DNA from: Syntrophomonadaceae bacterium
GTDB lineage: Bacteria; Bacillota; Dethiobacteria; DTU022
Direction of reading: 5' to 3'
Length of the DNA: 16,679 nucleotides
Assembly: GCA_007127255.1 (NCBI GenBank)
Contig: SKZS01000012.1
Span: forward strand, 1-16,679
Numbering within the stretch: the first letter of the stretch is position 1; each line of letters begins with the position of its first letter. Below, in pieces: positions 8,679 through 16,407 of this stretch. Position numbers and translations under genes: made by a program. The notes beneath the pieces are model-generated. The model was given only the letters and a program-made list of their open reading frames with translations, had not been told where the DNA came from and searched no databases.

Positions 8679-9326
8679 TTAGATAATTTCCTCAACCTTA
8701 ATTTCCGCAACTGACGGGTAAACAAAATCAGCGGCACCGACCCTTTCCACCGGACCAATGCCAATTGTATGCATACCGGCAGCCTGGGCAGCGGCAATAC
8801 CGGCCTCGGCATCTTCAATAACCAGGCACACCTGCGGCTCTAAATTGAGCTGCTCAGCTGCATACAGGAACAGATCAGGTGCCGGTTTGGTTTTCTCAAC
8901 ACTGTTGCCATCTGCTATTACTTCAAAATACCCGACAATGCCAAGTTTATCTATCACCGTCGGTGCATTTTTACTCGCTGATGCCAGGGCCAATCTTATT
9001 CCCTTTTTCTTTAACCGGTCAAGCAGCTCAACTGCACCCGACAGCAAATCTTTTTCCGATACAGTTTCAAGGTATGAACGGTAATACCCATTTTTACGAT
9101 CCATCATTTCCTGTATTTTCTTTTCGGATACATTTCGTCCTTTGAGAATCAGATCCAACGAAGCCCGGCGCGATACCCCGCGCAGCTGCTCATTATCTTT
9201 CCTGGAAAAAGGAAGACCTTCTTCATCAGCCAGGCGCTTCCAGGCCAGGTAGTGGTACTCGGCTGTATCGGTTAACACTCCGTCAAGATCGAAAATAAAA
9301 GCTTCAATCTTTTTCTTGCTGATCAT
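8679..9326 (-). CDS. pgmB: Beta-phosphoglucomutase
   Basis: A 215-residue HAD-superfamily enzyme that converts beta-glucose 1-phosphate into glucose 6-phosphate. Key positions are all visible: the nucleophile Asp13 and acid/base Asp15 in FDLDGVLTDTA, followed by the family's HYLAWKRL with His25; the phosphate/sugar contact loop RGVSR (49-53) in the cap domain; SASKN (116-120); Lys147 in KTKPAPD; and the magnesium ligands Glu171 and Asp172 in IEDAEAG. The length matches known bacterial enzymes. It starts with an ATG that overlaps the ABC ATPase stop by four bases (ATGA), so translation is probably coupled. Its position between two GH65 phosphorylases explains its job: it feeds their beta-glucose 1-phosphate into glycolysis. 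Confidence 0.96.
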   Translation of the reverse strand: MISKKKIEAFIFDLDGVLTDTAEYHYLAWKRLADEEGLPFSRKDNEQLRGVSRRASLDLILKGRNVSEKKIQEMMDRKNGYYRSYLETVSEKDLLSGAVELLDRLKKKGIRLALASASKNAPTVIDKLGIVGYFEVIADGNSVEKTKPAPDLFLYAAEQLNLEPQVCLVIEDAEAGIAAAQAAGMHTIGIGPVERVGAADFVYPSVAEIKVEEII

Positions 9327-10429
9327 ACCAGCAGCGCTTCCTCATTCTCCCGGTCAAATAGGTGAACCTTTTCCGGGATAAAATTGAATTTAACCTTATC
9401 ATGAACCCTGATATTTAAAGAAGGGTCTACCCGGGCAATGACATTTTTTCCAGCAATATCAAGGAAAAGGTATGTTTCCGAGCCCAACAACTCGGTTACT
9501 TCAACAGTTGCCACATTCTTATTTGCCTCACCGGAAGGTTCGATTTCAATATGTTCAGGCCGGATCCCCAGGATAATCTCTTTTTCAGTATAGTTCTTAT
9601 CCTTTAGCTGAGTAACTTTATCCTCGTTGAGCCCTACAGTGCCCCCTTCAAAGTTAACATCTACCGCACCATTATTTTCATTTAAACTGGCTTCAATAAA
9701 ATTCATCTGCGGAGAACCGATAAAACTGGCTACAAATTGATTGACAGGGCTGCTGTATAAGGTTTCGGGATCTGCAACCTGGTGAACTACGCCATCTTTT
9801 AATACAACAATACGCGTTCCCATGGTCATCGCTTCTGTCTGATCATGAGTAACATAAATAAAAGTTGTAGCCAGGCGCAAATGTAGTTTGCTTAACTCAG
9901 CCCTGGTCTGAACCCGCAACTTGGCATCCAGGTTTGACAGGGGTTCATCCATTAAGAATACTTTAGGATCGCGAACTATAGCCCTGCCTAAAGCCACCCT
10001 TTGCCTTTGACCTCCTGACAATTCTTTGGGTTTTCGATCGAGAAGATCTTGTAAGCCTAAAATTTTTGCCGCCTCATCAACATTTTTCTTGATCTGATCT
10101 TTAGACATCTTTCGTAACTTTAAACCAAATCCCATGTTCTCATATATCGACATATGCGGATAAAGAGCATAGTTTTGAAAAACCATGGCAATATCGCGGT
10201 CTTTTGGAGCTATGTCGTTAACTAGAACATCGTCGATATAAAGTTCACCCGAGCTTATTTCTTCCAGGCCTGCAATCATTCGTAAAACTGTCGATTTTCC
10301 GCAGCCGGAAGGACCAACCAGAACAATAAATTCCTTGTCCTCAATTTTTAAATTCACATCTTTAACAGCATGAATACCGTTAGGATAATACTTGTTTAAA
10401 TCTATTAAGTTTAAACTGGCCAAACGCAT
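9323..10429 (-). CDS. Sugar ABC transporter ATPase, MsmK/UgpC/MalK type
   Basis: A 368-residue ATP-binding subunit that powers the importer. Motifs in order: Walker A GPSGCGKST (39-47), Q-loop Gln85, signature LSGGQ (137-141), Walker B with FLMDEP (Asp161, Glu162), D-loop SNLDAKLR, and switch His195 in VTHD. The carboxyl third (about 240-368) is the TOBE/regulatory region seen in MalK, UgpC and MsmK, including ILGIRPEHIEIE. It begins directly after the GH65 stop (TGA then ATG with no bases between), with AAAGGGG just upstream, and overlaps pgmB by four bases at its end. In many Firmicutes one shared ATPase serves several importers; here a dedicated copy sits in the operon, though separated from its permeases by the binding protein and a GH65 gene. 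It may still serve other importers. Confidence 0.95.
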   Translation of the reverse strand: MRLASLNLIDLNKYYPNGIHAVKDVNLKIEDKEFIVLVGPSGCGKSTVLRMIAGLEEISSGELYIDDVLVNDIAPKDRDIAMVFQNYALYPHMSIYENMGFGLKLRKMSKDQIKKNVDEAAKILGLQDLLDRKPKELSGGQRQRVALGRAIVRDPKVFLMDEPLSNLDAKLRVQTRAELSKLHLRLATTFIYVTHDQTEAMTMGTRIVVLKDGVVHQVADPETLYSSPVNQFVASFIGSPQMNFIEASLNENNGAVDVNFEGGTVGLNEDKVTQLKDKNYTEKEIILGIRPEHIEIEPSGEANKNVATVEVTELLGSETYLFLDIAGKNVIARVDPSLNIRVHDKVKFNFIPEKVHLFDRENEEALLV

Positions 10430-12808
10430 TCACCCCTTTATTTGCTTTATTTTCAACTTTTTAATCTTGCAGGTAATCTTTTCACCTTCTACTAAACTAA
10501 CTTTTGTTCCTGCATGCTCAAACTTTACTGGCCCTCCTTGCAAATTGCTATAAGTTACGGTTTCCGGCTTCACTTCTACAGCAATCCGGCAGTTCTTATA
10601 AACTATTTTAAAATTGTAGCACTTCCAACCTTCCGGCAGATAAGGATTAAATTTTAGCCCGCCTTCATCTGTCCTCATACCACCAAAACCGTGGACCAGG
10701 CATAGCCATGATCCGGCCATATTAGCCATATGAACACCGTAGTGAGTATCACCAAAAACATTATCCAGGTCAAGCCTGGCCGCAAGCCTAAAAAAATAAT
10801 CAGCATCTTTATAGTAACCCAGCTCAGAAGCAGCAACACTGAAAATTGACGGAGAAAGTGATGAATCATGGGTTGTTATCGGCTCATAATACTGATAGTC
10901 GCGCCTTTTCTGTTCCTGGGAAAATTGTTCGCCTAAAAGCAGCTGCCCCAGGATTATATCCGGCTGTTTGCAAACCTGGAAGCGGTAAATAACCAGGGGA
11001 TGGTAATGCAGCAGCAGCGGATATTTTTCAGGCGGCGTATTTTTAAAATCCCAAATCTCCTTGTCAAAAAAACTGTCATCCTGGGGATGAACCTGCAGCT
11101 TTTGATCATAGGGAATATACATGACACTGGCTGCTTTCTCCCAGGCCTCAATTTCTTTTACTTTAAGACTAATCTTATCTGATAGCCGCTGATACTTGGC
11201 CGGATATTTTTTTTGTATATGTCGCGCTGTTTGAGCTGCGTAGCACATGTGCCACCGGGCCATCAGGTTAGTATAACAGTTATTGTTAACCAGGGCTGTA
11301 TATTCATCCGGGCCGGTTACCTCGTTGTAACAAAAACAGTTGCCTTTAGATGGAATGTAGGCGCCCAGATCCTCCCAGAGCCTGGCCGTTTCAAAAATTA
11401 TTTCTGCACCGTATTCGAGCATAAAAGAATAGTCACCGGTTATTTCAACATACTTACTAATAGCATAAGCAATAGCAGCATTGATATGATACTGGGCTGT
11501 TCCGGCGGGATAGTATGAAGAACCTTCTTCTCCGGCAATGGTCCGCCATGGATATAGTGCCCCTTTATTATGAGAAAGATCAACAGCCCTACTGCGCGCA
11601 TGGTCAAGAATGGAATAACGATATTTCAAGAGGCTGCGGGCCTGTTCAGGCATAACGGCCGAAAAAAAAGGAATCATATATATTTCTGTATCCCAAAAGT
11701 AATGGCCATCATAACCTTCACTGGTTAAACCTTTGGCCGCAATTCCGGTTCTTCCTTCGCTGCCTGCTGCCTGCAATATTTGAAACAGGTTAAAACGTAG
11801 ACCCTGTTCAAGCTTCAAGTCACCTTCAATTTTCAGTCCGACATCTTCCCAGTAATTTTCAAGAACCTTTTCCTGTTCTTCAATAAGGCAATTGAAACCT
11901 TTCTCTCTCTCCCTGGCAGCAGTTTCTTTAGCCAAACGAGGCAGGTCTGGTTGGGGATAATCAAGCGATGTATAATAGGAAACAAATTTTTCAAGACCAA
12001 TCCACCGTTCTTCAGCAGCATTAAACCTGAACCTGATCACAGCCTGCTGCCCTGTCTGTTCCCTTACAATCTCTGCCGATTGGCTGCCAATAACCTTATT
12101 TTCCATGGCACAGGCCAGGGACAGGTTGGAACGTCTGGTCTCCTGGGTTAATACTGCCCCGTTTGCCTCTGTCATGATCCCTGTTGTTGTCAGCCCTAGT
12201 CCGCCCAGGCTGGCAGAAAAGCGGGGATCTTCCTCTTCGTGAGTATGATTATCCACCGCACCATTAATAGCAGAATTAATAGTAACAGGTCCGGAAAAAT
12301 TAAGTGGCTTAACTTTGTACTGAAAAGCAAGCACATGCTTTTTGCTAAACGACACCATCCTGGTTGCCTCTATTTCTACTTCCTTCCCCAGGGGTGATCG
12401 CCAGGTTACCTGCCTGGTTAAATATCCCTTTCTTAAATCCAGAGTCCGCTTAAACCTGAGGACTGTTCCGCTATCCAAACTGAAGCGTTCATACTCTAAA
12501 TATAGCTCAATTATTTTACTGTCTGTAACATTAAGCATGGTTTGAGTATTTAAAGCATAGCCATAACCTCTTTCAGCATGGGGAATAGGAACGGATTCGT
12601 AAAACCCGTTTAAATATATGCCATCAATAGTTCGTTTTGTATTTTGTGACAACCCTTCTTCAAAACTTCCCCTGATGCCGATGTAACCGTTGCCAAGAGC
12701 AAATACCGTTTCACTTAACATCATGTGGTCAGGTGAAAAAAAATCTTCGCAGATCTGCCAGCGGTTAATAGGATATAGTGGTGGATAATCCAGAGTTAGC
12801 TGTTTCAT
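10430..12808 (-). CDS. GH65 family disaccharide phosphorylase, type B (trehalose/kojibiose-like)
   Basis: A 792-residue cytosolic phosphorylase of family 65. The N-terminal sandwich has ALGNGYIGIRGSF. The barrel has HYFWDTEIYMIPFF and the segment EEGSSYYPAGTAQYHINAAIAYA, which from memory is typical of kojibiose and trehalose phosphorylases. The general acid is probably Glu502 in TGPDEYTALVNNNCYTN, and the phosphate-binding loop is HDSSLSPS starting at His647. Its product should be beta-glucose 1-phosphate plus the acceptor sugar. It is not a recent copy of the GH65 gene at 4066-6414: motif wording differs throughout. It is the first enzyme gene after the transporter block, 149 bases after the binding-protein gene, and abuts the ATPase gene. 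The ATG at 12808 lies 14 bases after AGGAG (12823-12827), an unusually long distance; an in-frame CTG at 12817 is only 5 bases away. Substrate is uncertain. Confidence 0.93.
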   Translation of the reverse strand: MKQLTLDYPPLYPINRWQICEDFFSPDHMMLSETVFALGNGYIGIRGSFEEGLSQNTKRTIDGIYLNGFYESVPIPHAERGYGYALNTQTMLNVTDSKIIELYLEYERFSLDSGTVLRFKRTLDLRKGYLTRQVTWRSPLGKEVEIEATRMVSFSKKHVLAFQYKVKPLNFSGPVTINSAINGAVDNHTHEEEDPRFSASLGGLGLTTTGIMTEANGAVLTQETRRSNLSLACAMENKVIGSQSAEIVREQTGQQAVIRFRFNAAEERWIGLEKFVSYYTSLDYPQPDLPRLAKETAAREREKGFNCLIEEQEKVLENYWEDVGLKIEGDLKLEQGLRFNLFQILQAAGSEGRTGIAAKGLTSEGYDGHYFWDTEIYMIPFFSAVMPEQARSLLKYRYSILDHARSRAVDLSHNKGALYPWRTIAGEEGSSYYPAGTAQYHINAAIAYAISKYVEITGDYSFMLEYGAEIIFETARLWEDLGAYIPSKGNCFCYNEVTGPDEYTALVNNNCYTNLMARWHMCYAAQTARHIQKKYPAKYQRLSDKISLKVKEIEAWEKAASVMYIPYDQKLQVHPQDDSFFDKEIWDFKNTPPEKYPLLLHYHPLVIYRFQVCKQPDIILGQLLLGEQFSQEQKRRDYQYYEPITTHDSSLSPSIFSVAASELGYYKDADYFFRLAARLDLDNVFGDTHYGVHMANMAGSWLCLVHGFGGMRTDEGGLKFNPYLPEGWKCYNFKIVYKNCRIAVEVKPETVTYSNLQGGPVKFEHAGTKVSLVEGEKITCKIKKLKIKQIKG

Positions 12809-12838
12809 CTTTTGCAGGCGGACTCCTTCTTCAAGTTA

Positions 12839-12866
12839 ATAATATCCTGCTGGTTCAATCTTTAAA
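12839..12866 (-). promoter_or_regulatory. Possible weak internal promoter before the first GH65 gene
   Basis: Read on the minus strand, TTTAAA (12866-12861) is followed after 16 bases by TATTAT (12844-12839), matching sigma-A elements at four and five positions. It lies between the intergenic stem-loop and the GH65 start. If real, it would let the enzyme block be expressed partly apart from the transporter block. AT-rich sequence makes chance matches common. Confidence 0.22.
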
Positions 12867-12880
12867 GCTTTTTTAGAATG

Positions 12881-12914
12881 GCTATTGTCCGGAACTGCTG
12901 CTCCGGACAATAGC
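12881..12914 (-). other. Perfect 13-bp intergenic stem-loop between binding protein and enzyme genes
   Basis: GCTATTGTCCGGA (12881-12893) is exactly complementary to TCCGGACAATAGC (12902-12914), with an 8-base loop. On the transcribed minus strand the sequence after the stem is CATTCTAAAAAAGC, with no U run, so it is not a standard intrinsic terminator. It begins 43 bases after the binding-protein stop codon. Such stem-loops after binding-protein genes are known to protect the upstream mRNA and give a transcript excess of that gene; that role is inferred here. A dyad operator is an alternative reading. Confidence 0.7.
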
Positions 12915-12957
12915 ATCTCAAAATACCTATAGTATCGGTAAGGCTGTTATAATCGCT

Positions 12958-14280
12958 TTATTCAACCGGAAAACCGGTCAGGTCCTGCAGATCCAGCTCC
13001 AGCTCTTCAAAGGCGTCTGCAGCGTTCTTTTGACCAGTCAGCACGTCATGCACAGCATTGTAAAACAGCTCGGATACCGCTGCATACTGCGGTGCGGTTA
13101 CAGTGGATGGGCGGGCTACCGCATTAATAAACACATCATAGAGAGAACCAAAGAAAGGTGCCGCTTCCAGGACATCCGGATCATCATAAAGATCCATGAT
13201 TGTCGGGTTGAAGGTTCCTTCAACAGCACGATATTTCTGTCCTTCATGGGATGCCATAAAGAGAGCCACATCGGCGGCAATTTCCGGATTCTCACTGTAT
13301 TTACTAACTGCCAGCTGCCATCCGCCAAGGGTGGCAGCGCCTGAGCCGCTCTTACCTGCAGGCAATGGTGATACATCAAAAACGCCGGCTACTGCGCTGT
13401 CATCTGCCATGCTGGTGGCATAAGCATAAGGCCAGTTACGCATAAATGCAGCATTACCGGCATGCCATACGGCCCTGGATTCTTCTTCTGCCATGGTAGT
13501 TACACCTTCGGGTGAAATAGTGCCAACCCAGCCGGCAGCCTGGTCAACAATCTCAATGGCATTAGGGTTATTGATGGTAATGACCCCTTCCGGTTCAATG
13601 ATTGTCCCGCCATCATTGGAGGCAATCCATTCCAGGGCATCGCAGGTTAAACCTTCATAAGCATTCCCCTGCCAGACAAAGCCCCAGAAGTCCGGATTTT
13701 CTTCACGCTCGCCATCCTGGATAATCTGGGCATACTCTTCCAGTTCATCCCAGGTTTGCGGAGCATCAAGCTCATACTTTTCAAGCAGATCGGTGCGATA
13801 GTAAAGCAAGCCGGCATCAGTAAACCAGGGAATACCGACCAGCCTGCCGTCGACAGTATTGTTTTCAACAATCGCCGGGAAATGATCATCTGCTACAGCT
13901 CCTGCACCGTATTCATAGAGATCCACGAAGTGCTCTGCCAGGTCACCGGGCCAGATCACATCGATCTGGTATACATCGACCTCGGAGCTTTGTGCTTCAA
14001 AGAACTGCAGGTACAGGCCAAGGCGGTCTTCAACCATATCGGGGGTATCCAGAACATTTACTGTAACCCCTTCATTGGCTTCACTGTACATTTCAGCCAG
14101 GTCCCTGGTCAGTTCCAATTCCATACCTACAGCCCCTGCTGCAACAGTAATAACAACCTCGTCTGGTTCAACAACTTCCGGATCGTCTACCACTTCCTCA
14201 GGCTCGCCGCAACCAACAACCAGTAATGTAAGCGCAGCAAGCAGCAATACAAAACCAAACATCCAATTTCTTTTTAACAC
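12958..14280 (-). CDS. Extracellular sugar-binding lipoprotein of ABC importer (trehalose/maltose type)
   Basis: A 440-residue family 1 solute-binding protein. It starts with GTG at 14280, preceded 8 bases away by AGGAGG, so this start is firm. The first 24 residues are a lipoprotein signal: KR, a hydrophobic run, then LVVGC with Cys24 as the lipidated residue. An acidic tether (EPEEVVDDPEVVEPDE) follows, then the binding fold. The stretch SSEVDVYQIDVIWPGDLAEHFVDL resembles trehalose/maltose-binding proteins such as TMBP and ThuE, and the later AAFMRNWPYAY and AATLGGWQLAVSKYS are typical of the family. It should capture the alpha-glucoside at the membrane surface and deliver it to the two permeases encoded just upstream. 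A 108-base leader (14281-14388) separates it from the MalG-like gene; I see no clear promoter or hairpin there. Confidence 0.93.
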   Translation of the reverse strand: MLKRNWMFGFVLLLAALTLLVVGCGEPEEVVDDPEVVEPDEVVITVAAGAVGMELELTRDLAEMYSEANEGVTVNVLDTPDMVEDRLGLYLQFFEAQSSEVDVYQIDVIWPGDLAEHFVDLYEYGAGAVADDHFPAIVENNTVDGRLVGIPWFTDAGLLYYRTDLLEKYELDAPQTWDELEEYAQIIQDGEREENPDFWGFVWQGNAYEGLTCDALEWIASNDGGTIIEPEGVITINNPNAIEIVDQAAGWVGTISPEGVTTMAEEESRAVWHAGNAAFMRNWPYAYATSMADDSAVAGVFDVSPLPAGKSGSGAATLGGWQLAVSKYSENPEIAADVALFMASHEGQKYRAVEGTFNPTIMDLYDDPDVLEAAPFFGSLYDVFINAVARPSTVTAPQYAAVSELFYNAVHDVLTGQKNAADAFEELELDLQDLTGFPVE

Positions 14281-14388
14281 AGTTTATTCCTCCTCTTAAA
14301 TGTGATTAATTCCAGAACGCAACCTTTAGCAAACTAGCCTGGATGTAATAAACACCCCCTTTAAAAACAATATTCCATACTTATAACT

Positions 14389-15261
14389 CTAACCTTTTAC
14401 CGCACCGGCCGTTAAACCGGCAACAATGCGGCGCTGGAAAATCAAGACCAACACTACAAGCGGCACCGTTACTAACGTAGCGGCAGCCATTATCTCACCA
14501 AAAGGTTCCTGGCGGGCAACTGCCCCGGTGAAATAGGCAATCGCAACCGGAACTGTCCTGGCTGCCGGGTCAATAGAGGTAAAGGTCAGGGCAAACAGGT
14601 ACTCATTCCAGGCAGCAATAAAAGCCAGCAAACCGGTAGTAACCAGGGCCGGGGCTGTCAGGGGCAATAATATGCGACGAAAAGTCTGAAAAGGGGTAGC
14701 CCCGTCAACCTGGGCTGATTCCATTAGAGCATCGGGCAGCTCTTTAAAAAAGGCCGTTAAAACCCAGGTTGTAAAGGGAAGCGTAAAAATCATGTATGAA
14801 AATATCATACTAATCCTGGCCGATAAACCAAGAGCTGTTATAACAGCATATAGCCCTGTTAGAACTGTTACCTGCGGGAACATGGTCATGGCCAGAATCA
14901 GGTAAAGAGCGGGCTTTCTTCCCCTGAAGCGCAGCTTGCCCAAAGCAAAAGCAGCAAAAGAACCGGCTACCAGGGCCAGCACCGTAGTTGAAGTTGCAAC
15001 AATAGTGCTGTTGGCAAGGCCGCGCAGAAACTGTCCATCCTGAAGGACGGTTGTATAGTTCTGAAAGGTTGGCGAAAACTCCAGGGTTACGGGATCGCGG
15101 GGAACAGCCGTTGCCGGGGTCATAAAGAGCTGGGACTCCGTTTTTAAAGAAGAATTCACAGCCCAATAAAAAGGAAAGAGCAAGTAAACAAGGATAAATA
15201 TAATCATCAGGTTGAAAGCTATCCTTTTTATCAGATTGAATATACCGGCACCTTTTTTCAT
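14389..15261 (-). CDS. Sugar ABC transporter permease, MalG type
   Basis: A 290-residue inner-membrane permease with about six helices. The first is LMIIFILVYLLFPFYWAVNSSLK, with the FPFYW-SLK wording common in MalG-type proteins. The cytoplasmic coupling motif that docks on the ATPase starts at Glu181: ESAQVDGATPFQTFRRILLP. The carboxyl end is LTAGAVKG; MalG-like proteins often end in GxVKG. It pairs with the MalF-type permease, whose gene it overlaps by four bases (ATGA at 15261-15258), so the two subunits are probably made in equal amounts by coupled translation. The binding-protein gene follows 108 bases later. Confidence 0.94.
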   Translation of the reverse strand: MKKGAGIFNLIKRIAFNLMIIFILVYLLFPFYWAVNSSLKTESQLFMTPATAVPRDPVTLEFSPTFQNYTTVLQDGQFLRGLANSTIVATSTTVLALVAGSFAAFALGKLRFRGRKPALYLILAMTMFPQVTVLTGLYAVITALGLSARISMIFSYMIFTLPFTTWVLTAFFKELPDALMESAQVDGATPFQTFRRILLPLTAPALVTTGLLAFIAAWNEYLFALTFTSIDPAARTVPVAIAYFTGAVARQEPFGEIMAAATLVTVPLVVLVLIFQRRIVAGLTAGAVKG

Positions 15262-16373
15262 TCTTCATCAACTCCCAGCATTCTAATATAGGAAACAGCA
15301 AAAACAAATATCAGGATAAAAATAATAACTCCTATGGCAGAAGCAAGGCCCATATTCCTGTTACCAATCAATTGGAAATAGTTATAGCTGGCCATCGAAT
15401 AAGTACTCTGACCAAGCATAACCTGGAAAATATCAAATACCCTTAGAGCATCCAGGGTCCTGAAAATCAGGGCCACAGCTATGGCTGGTTTTAAGAGCGG
15501 CAAAGTTATCATAAAAAATTGCCTTATTTTCCCAGCGCCATCTATTTCAGCTGCTTCAAAAATATCCTCCGGCATGATCTGCAAACCGGCCAGGATTAAC
15601 AGGGCCATAAAAGGTGTCGTTTTCCAAACATCTACTGCAATAAGAGCCGACAGCTGGTAACCGCCTGATGCCAGAAAAGCGATCGGGCTCTCAATAATAC
15701 CGAGGCGGTCAAATAATGCGTTGAACATACCAATCCTGCTTGGAGCAAGCATCCACTCCCACATCCGGGCAGAAACTACGGTAATAACTGCCCATGGTAC
15801 CAGCATCGCCGCCCTCATAGACCCCCTGAACCTGAATTTGCTATTGACAACCAGGGCAATCACCAACCCTAAAACAAGTTCAATGAATACCGATATAACA
15901 GTAAAAGTTAAAGTGTTTTGGACAGATTCAATAAAGTTGGTATCGGTTGCCCCGATAACATAGCGCTTACCAAACAGGTTAAATTGGTTCAACTCCCGGT
16001 AACGAACCGGCTCCCGGGGTAATATATCGAGAGGCCGTTCAAAAACTTTTTCACCTGAATCAGGATCAGTAAGCTGCTGTCCAGTTGTTTCATCAAGCAC
16101 AGGTTCCAACTCTGTCACATGAACACTGAGTAAGCGGCGATAATTATCAAAACCAATAAAATTTGTTTCTTCGCCACTGGCGAATACGCGATCGGTAAAA
16201 CTGGTGTAAAAAACCTGGGCCAGGGGATAAAAAGCAATCAATAAAATAATGAGCAAAGCCGGCAGAAGCAACCTTAAAGCCAGCCTTTCTTCACGCTTGG
16301 CTAAGTCAGAAAAACCCATTTTCGGTGGTGCTTTAGACTTTTTTGAGGAATCTAAATCATTTTTTCCAGCCAC
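15258..16373 (-). CDS. Sugar ABC transporter permease, MalF type, with enlarged extracytoplasmic loop
   Basis: A 371-residue permease that starts at GTG 16373, with AAGGAGG seven bases upstream. A polar N-terminal tail of about 30 residues precedes the first helix (about 31-59). Between it and the second helix (about 148-178) lies a hydrophilic extracytoplasmic stretch of some 88 residues containing DETTGQQLTDPDSGEKVFE and PREPVRYREL. That is longer than in many MalF-like permeases and topologically equivalent to the P2 loop of E. coli MalF, which touches the binding protein. The ATPase-docking EAA motif starts at Glu273: EAAEIDGAGKIRQFFMITLP. It forms the channel with the MalG-type subunit. 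It is 34 bases after the LacI-type regulator gene, in the same operon. Confidence 0.93.
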   Translation of the reverse strand: MAGKNDLDSSKKSKAPPKMGFSDLAKREERLALRLLLPALLIILLIAFYPLAQVFYTSFTDRVFASGEETNFIGFDNYRRLLSVHVTELEPVLDETTGQQLTDPDSGEKVFERPLDILPREPVRYRELNQFNLFGKRYVIGATDTNFIESVQNTLTFTVISVFIELVLGLVIALVVNSKFRFRGSMRAAMLVPWAVITVVSARMWEWMLAPSRIGMFNALFDRLGIIESPIAFLASGGYQLSALIAVDVWKTTPFMALLILAGLQIMPEDIFEAAEIDGAGKIRQFFMITLPLLKPAIAVALIFRTLDALRVFDIFQVMLGQSTYSMASYNYFQLIGNRNMGLASAIGVIIFILIFVFAVSYIRMLGVDEE

Positions 16374-16407
16374 CTGTTCCCCTCCTTAATCATTAATTTG
16401 CTTGCTT

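Noticed and set aside
13756..14226. A 156-codon open frame on the plus strand inside the binding-protein gene
   Set aside because: It is antisense to a well-supported gene, has no convincing ribosome site or family resemblance, and fits chance openness opposite a coding region.
14810..15307. A 165-codon minus-strand frame across the MalF/MalG junction
   Set aside because: It is a frame-shifted shadow of the two permease genes, both of which are intact with proper starts and motifs.
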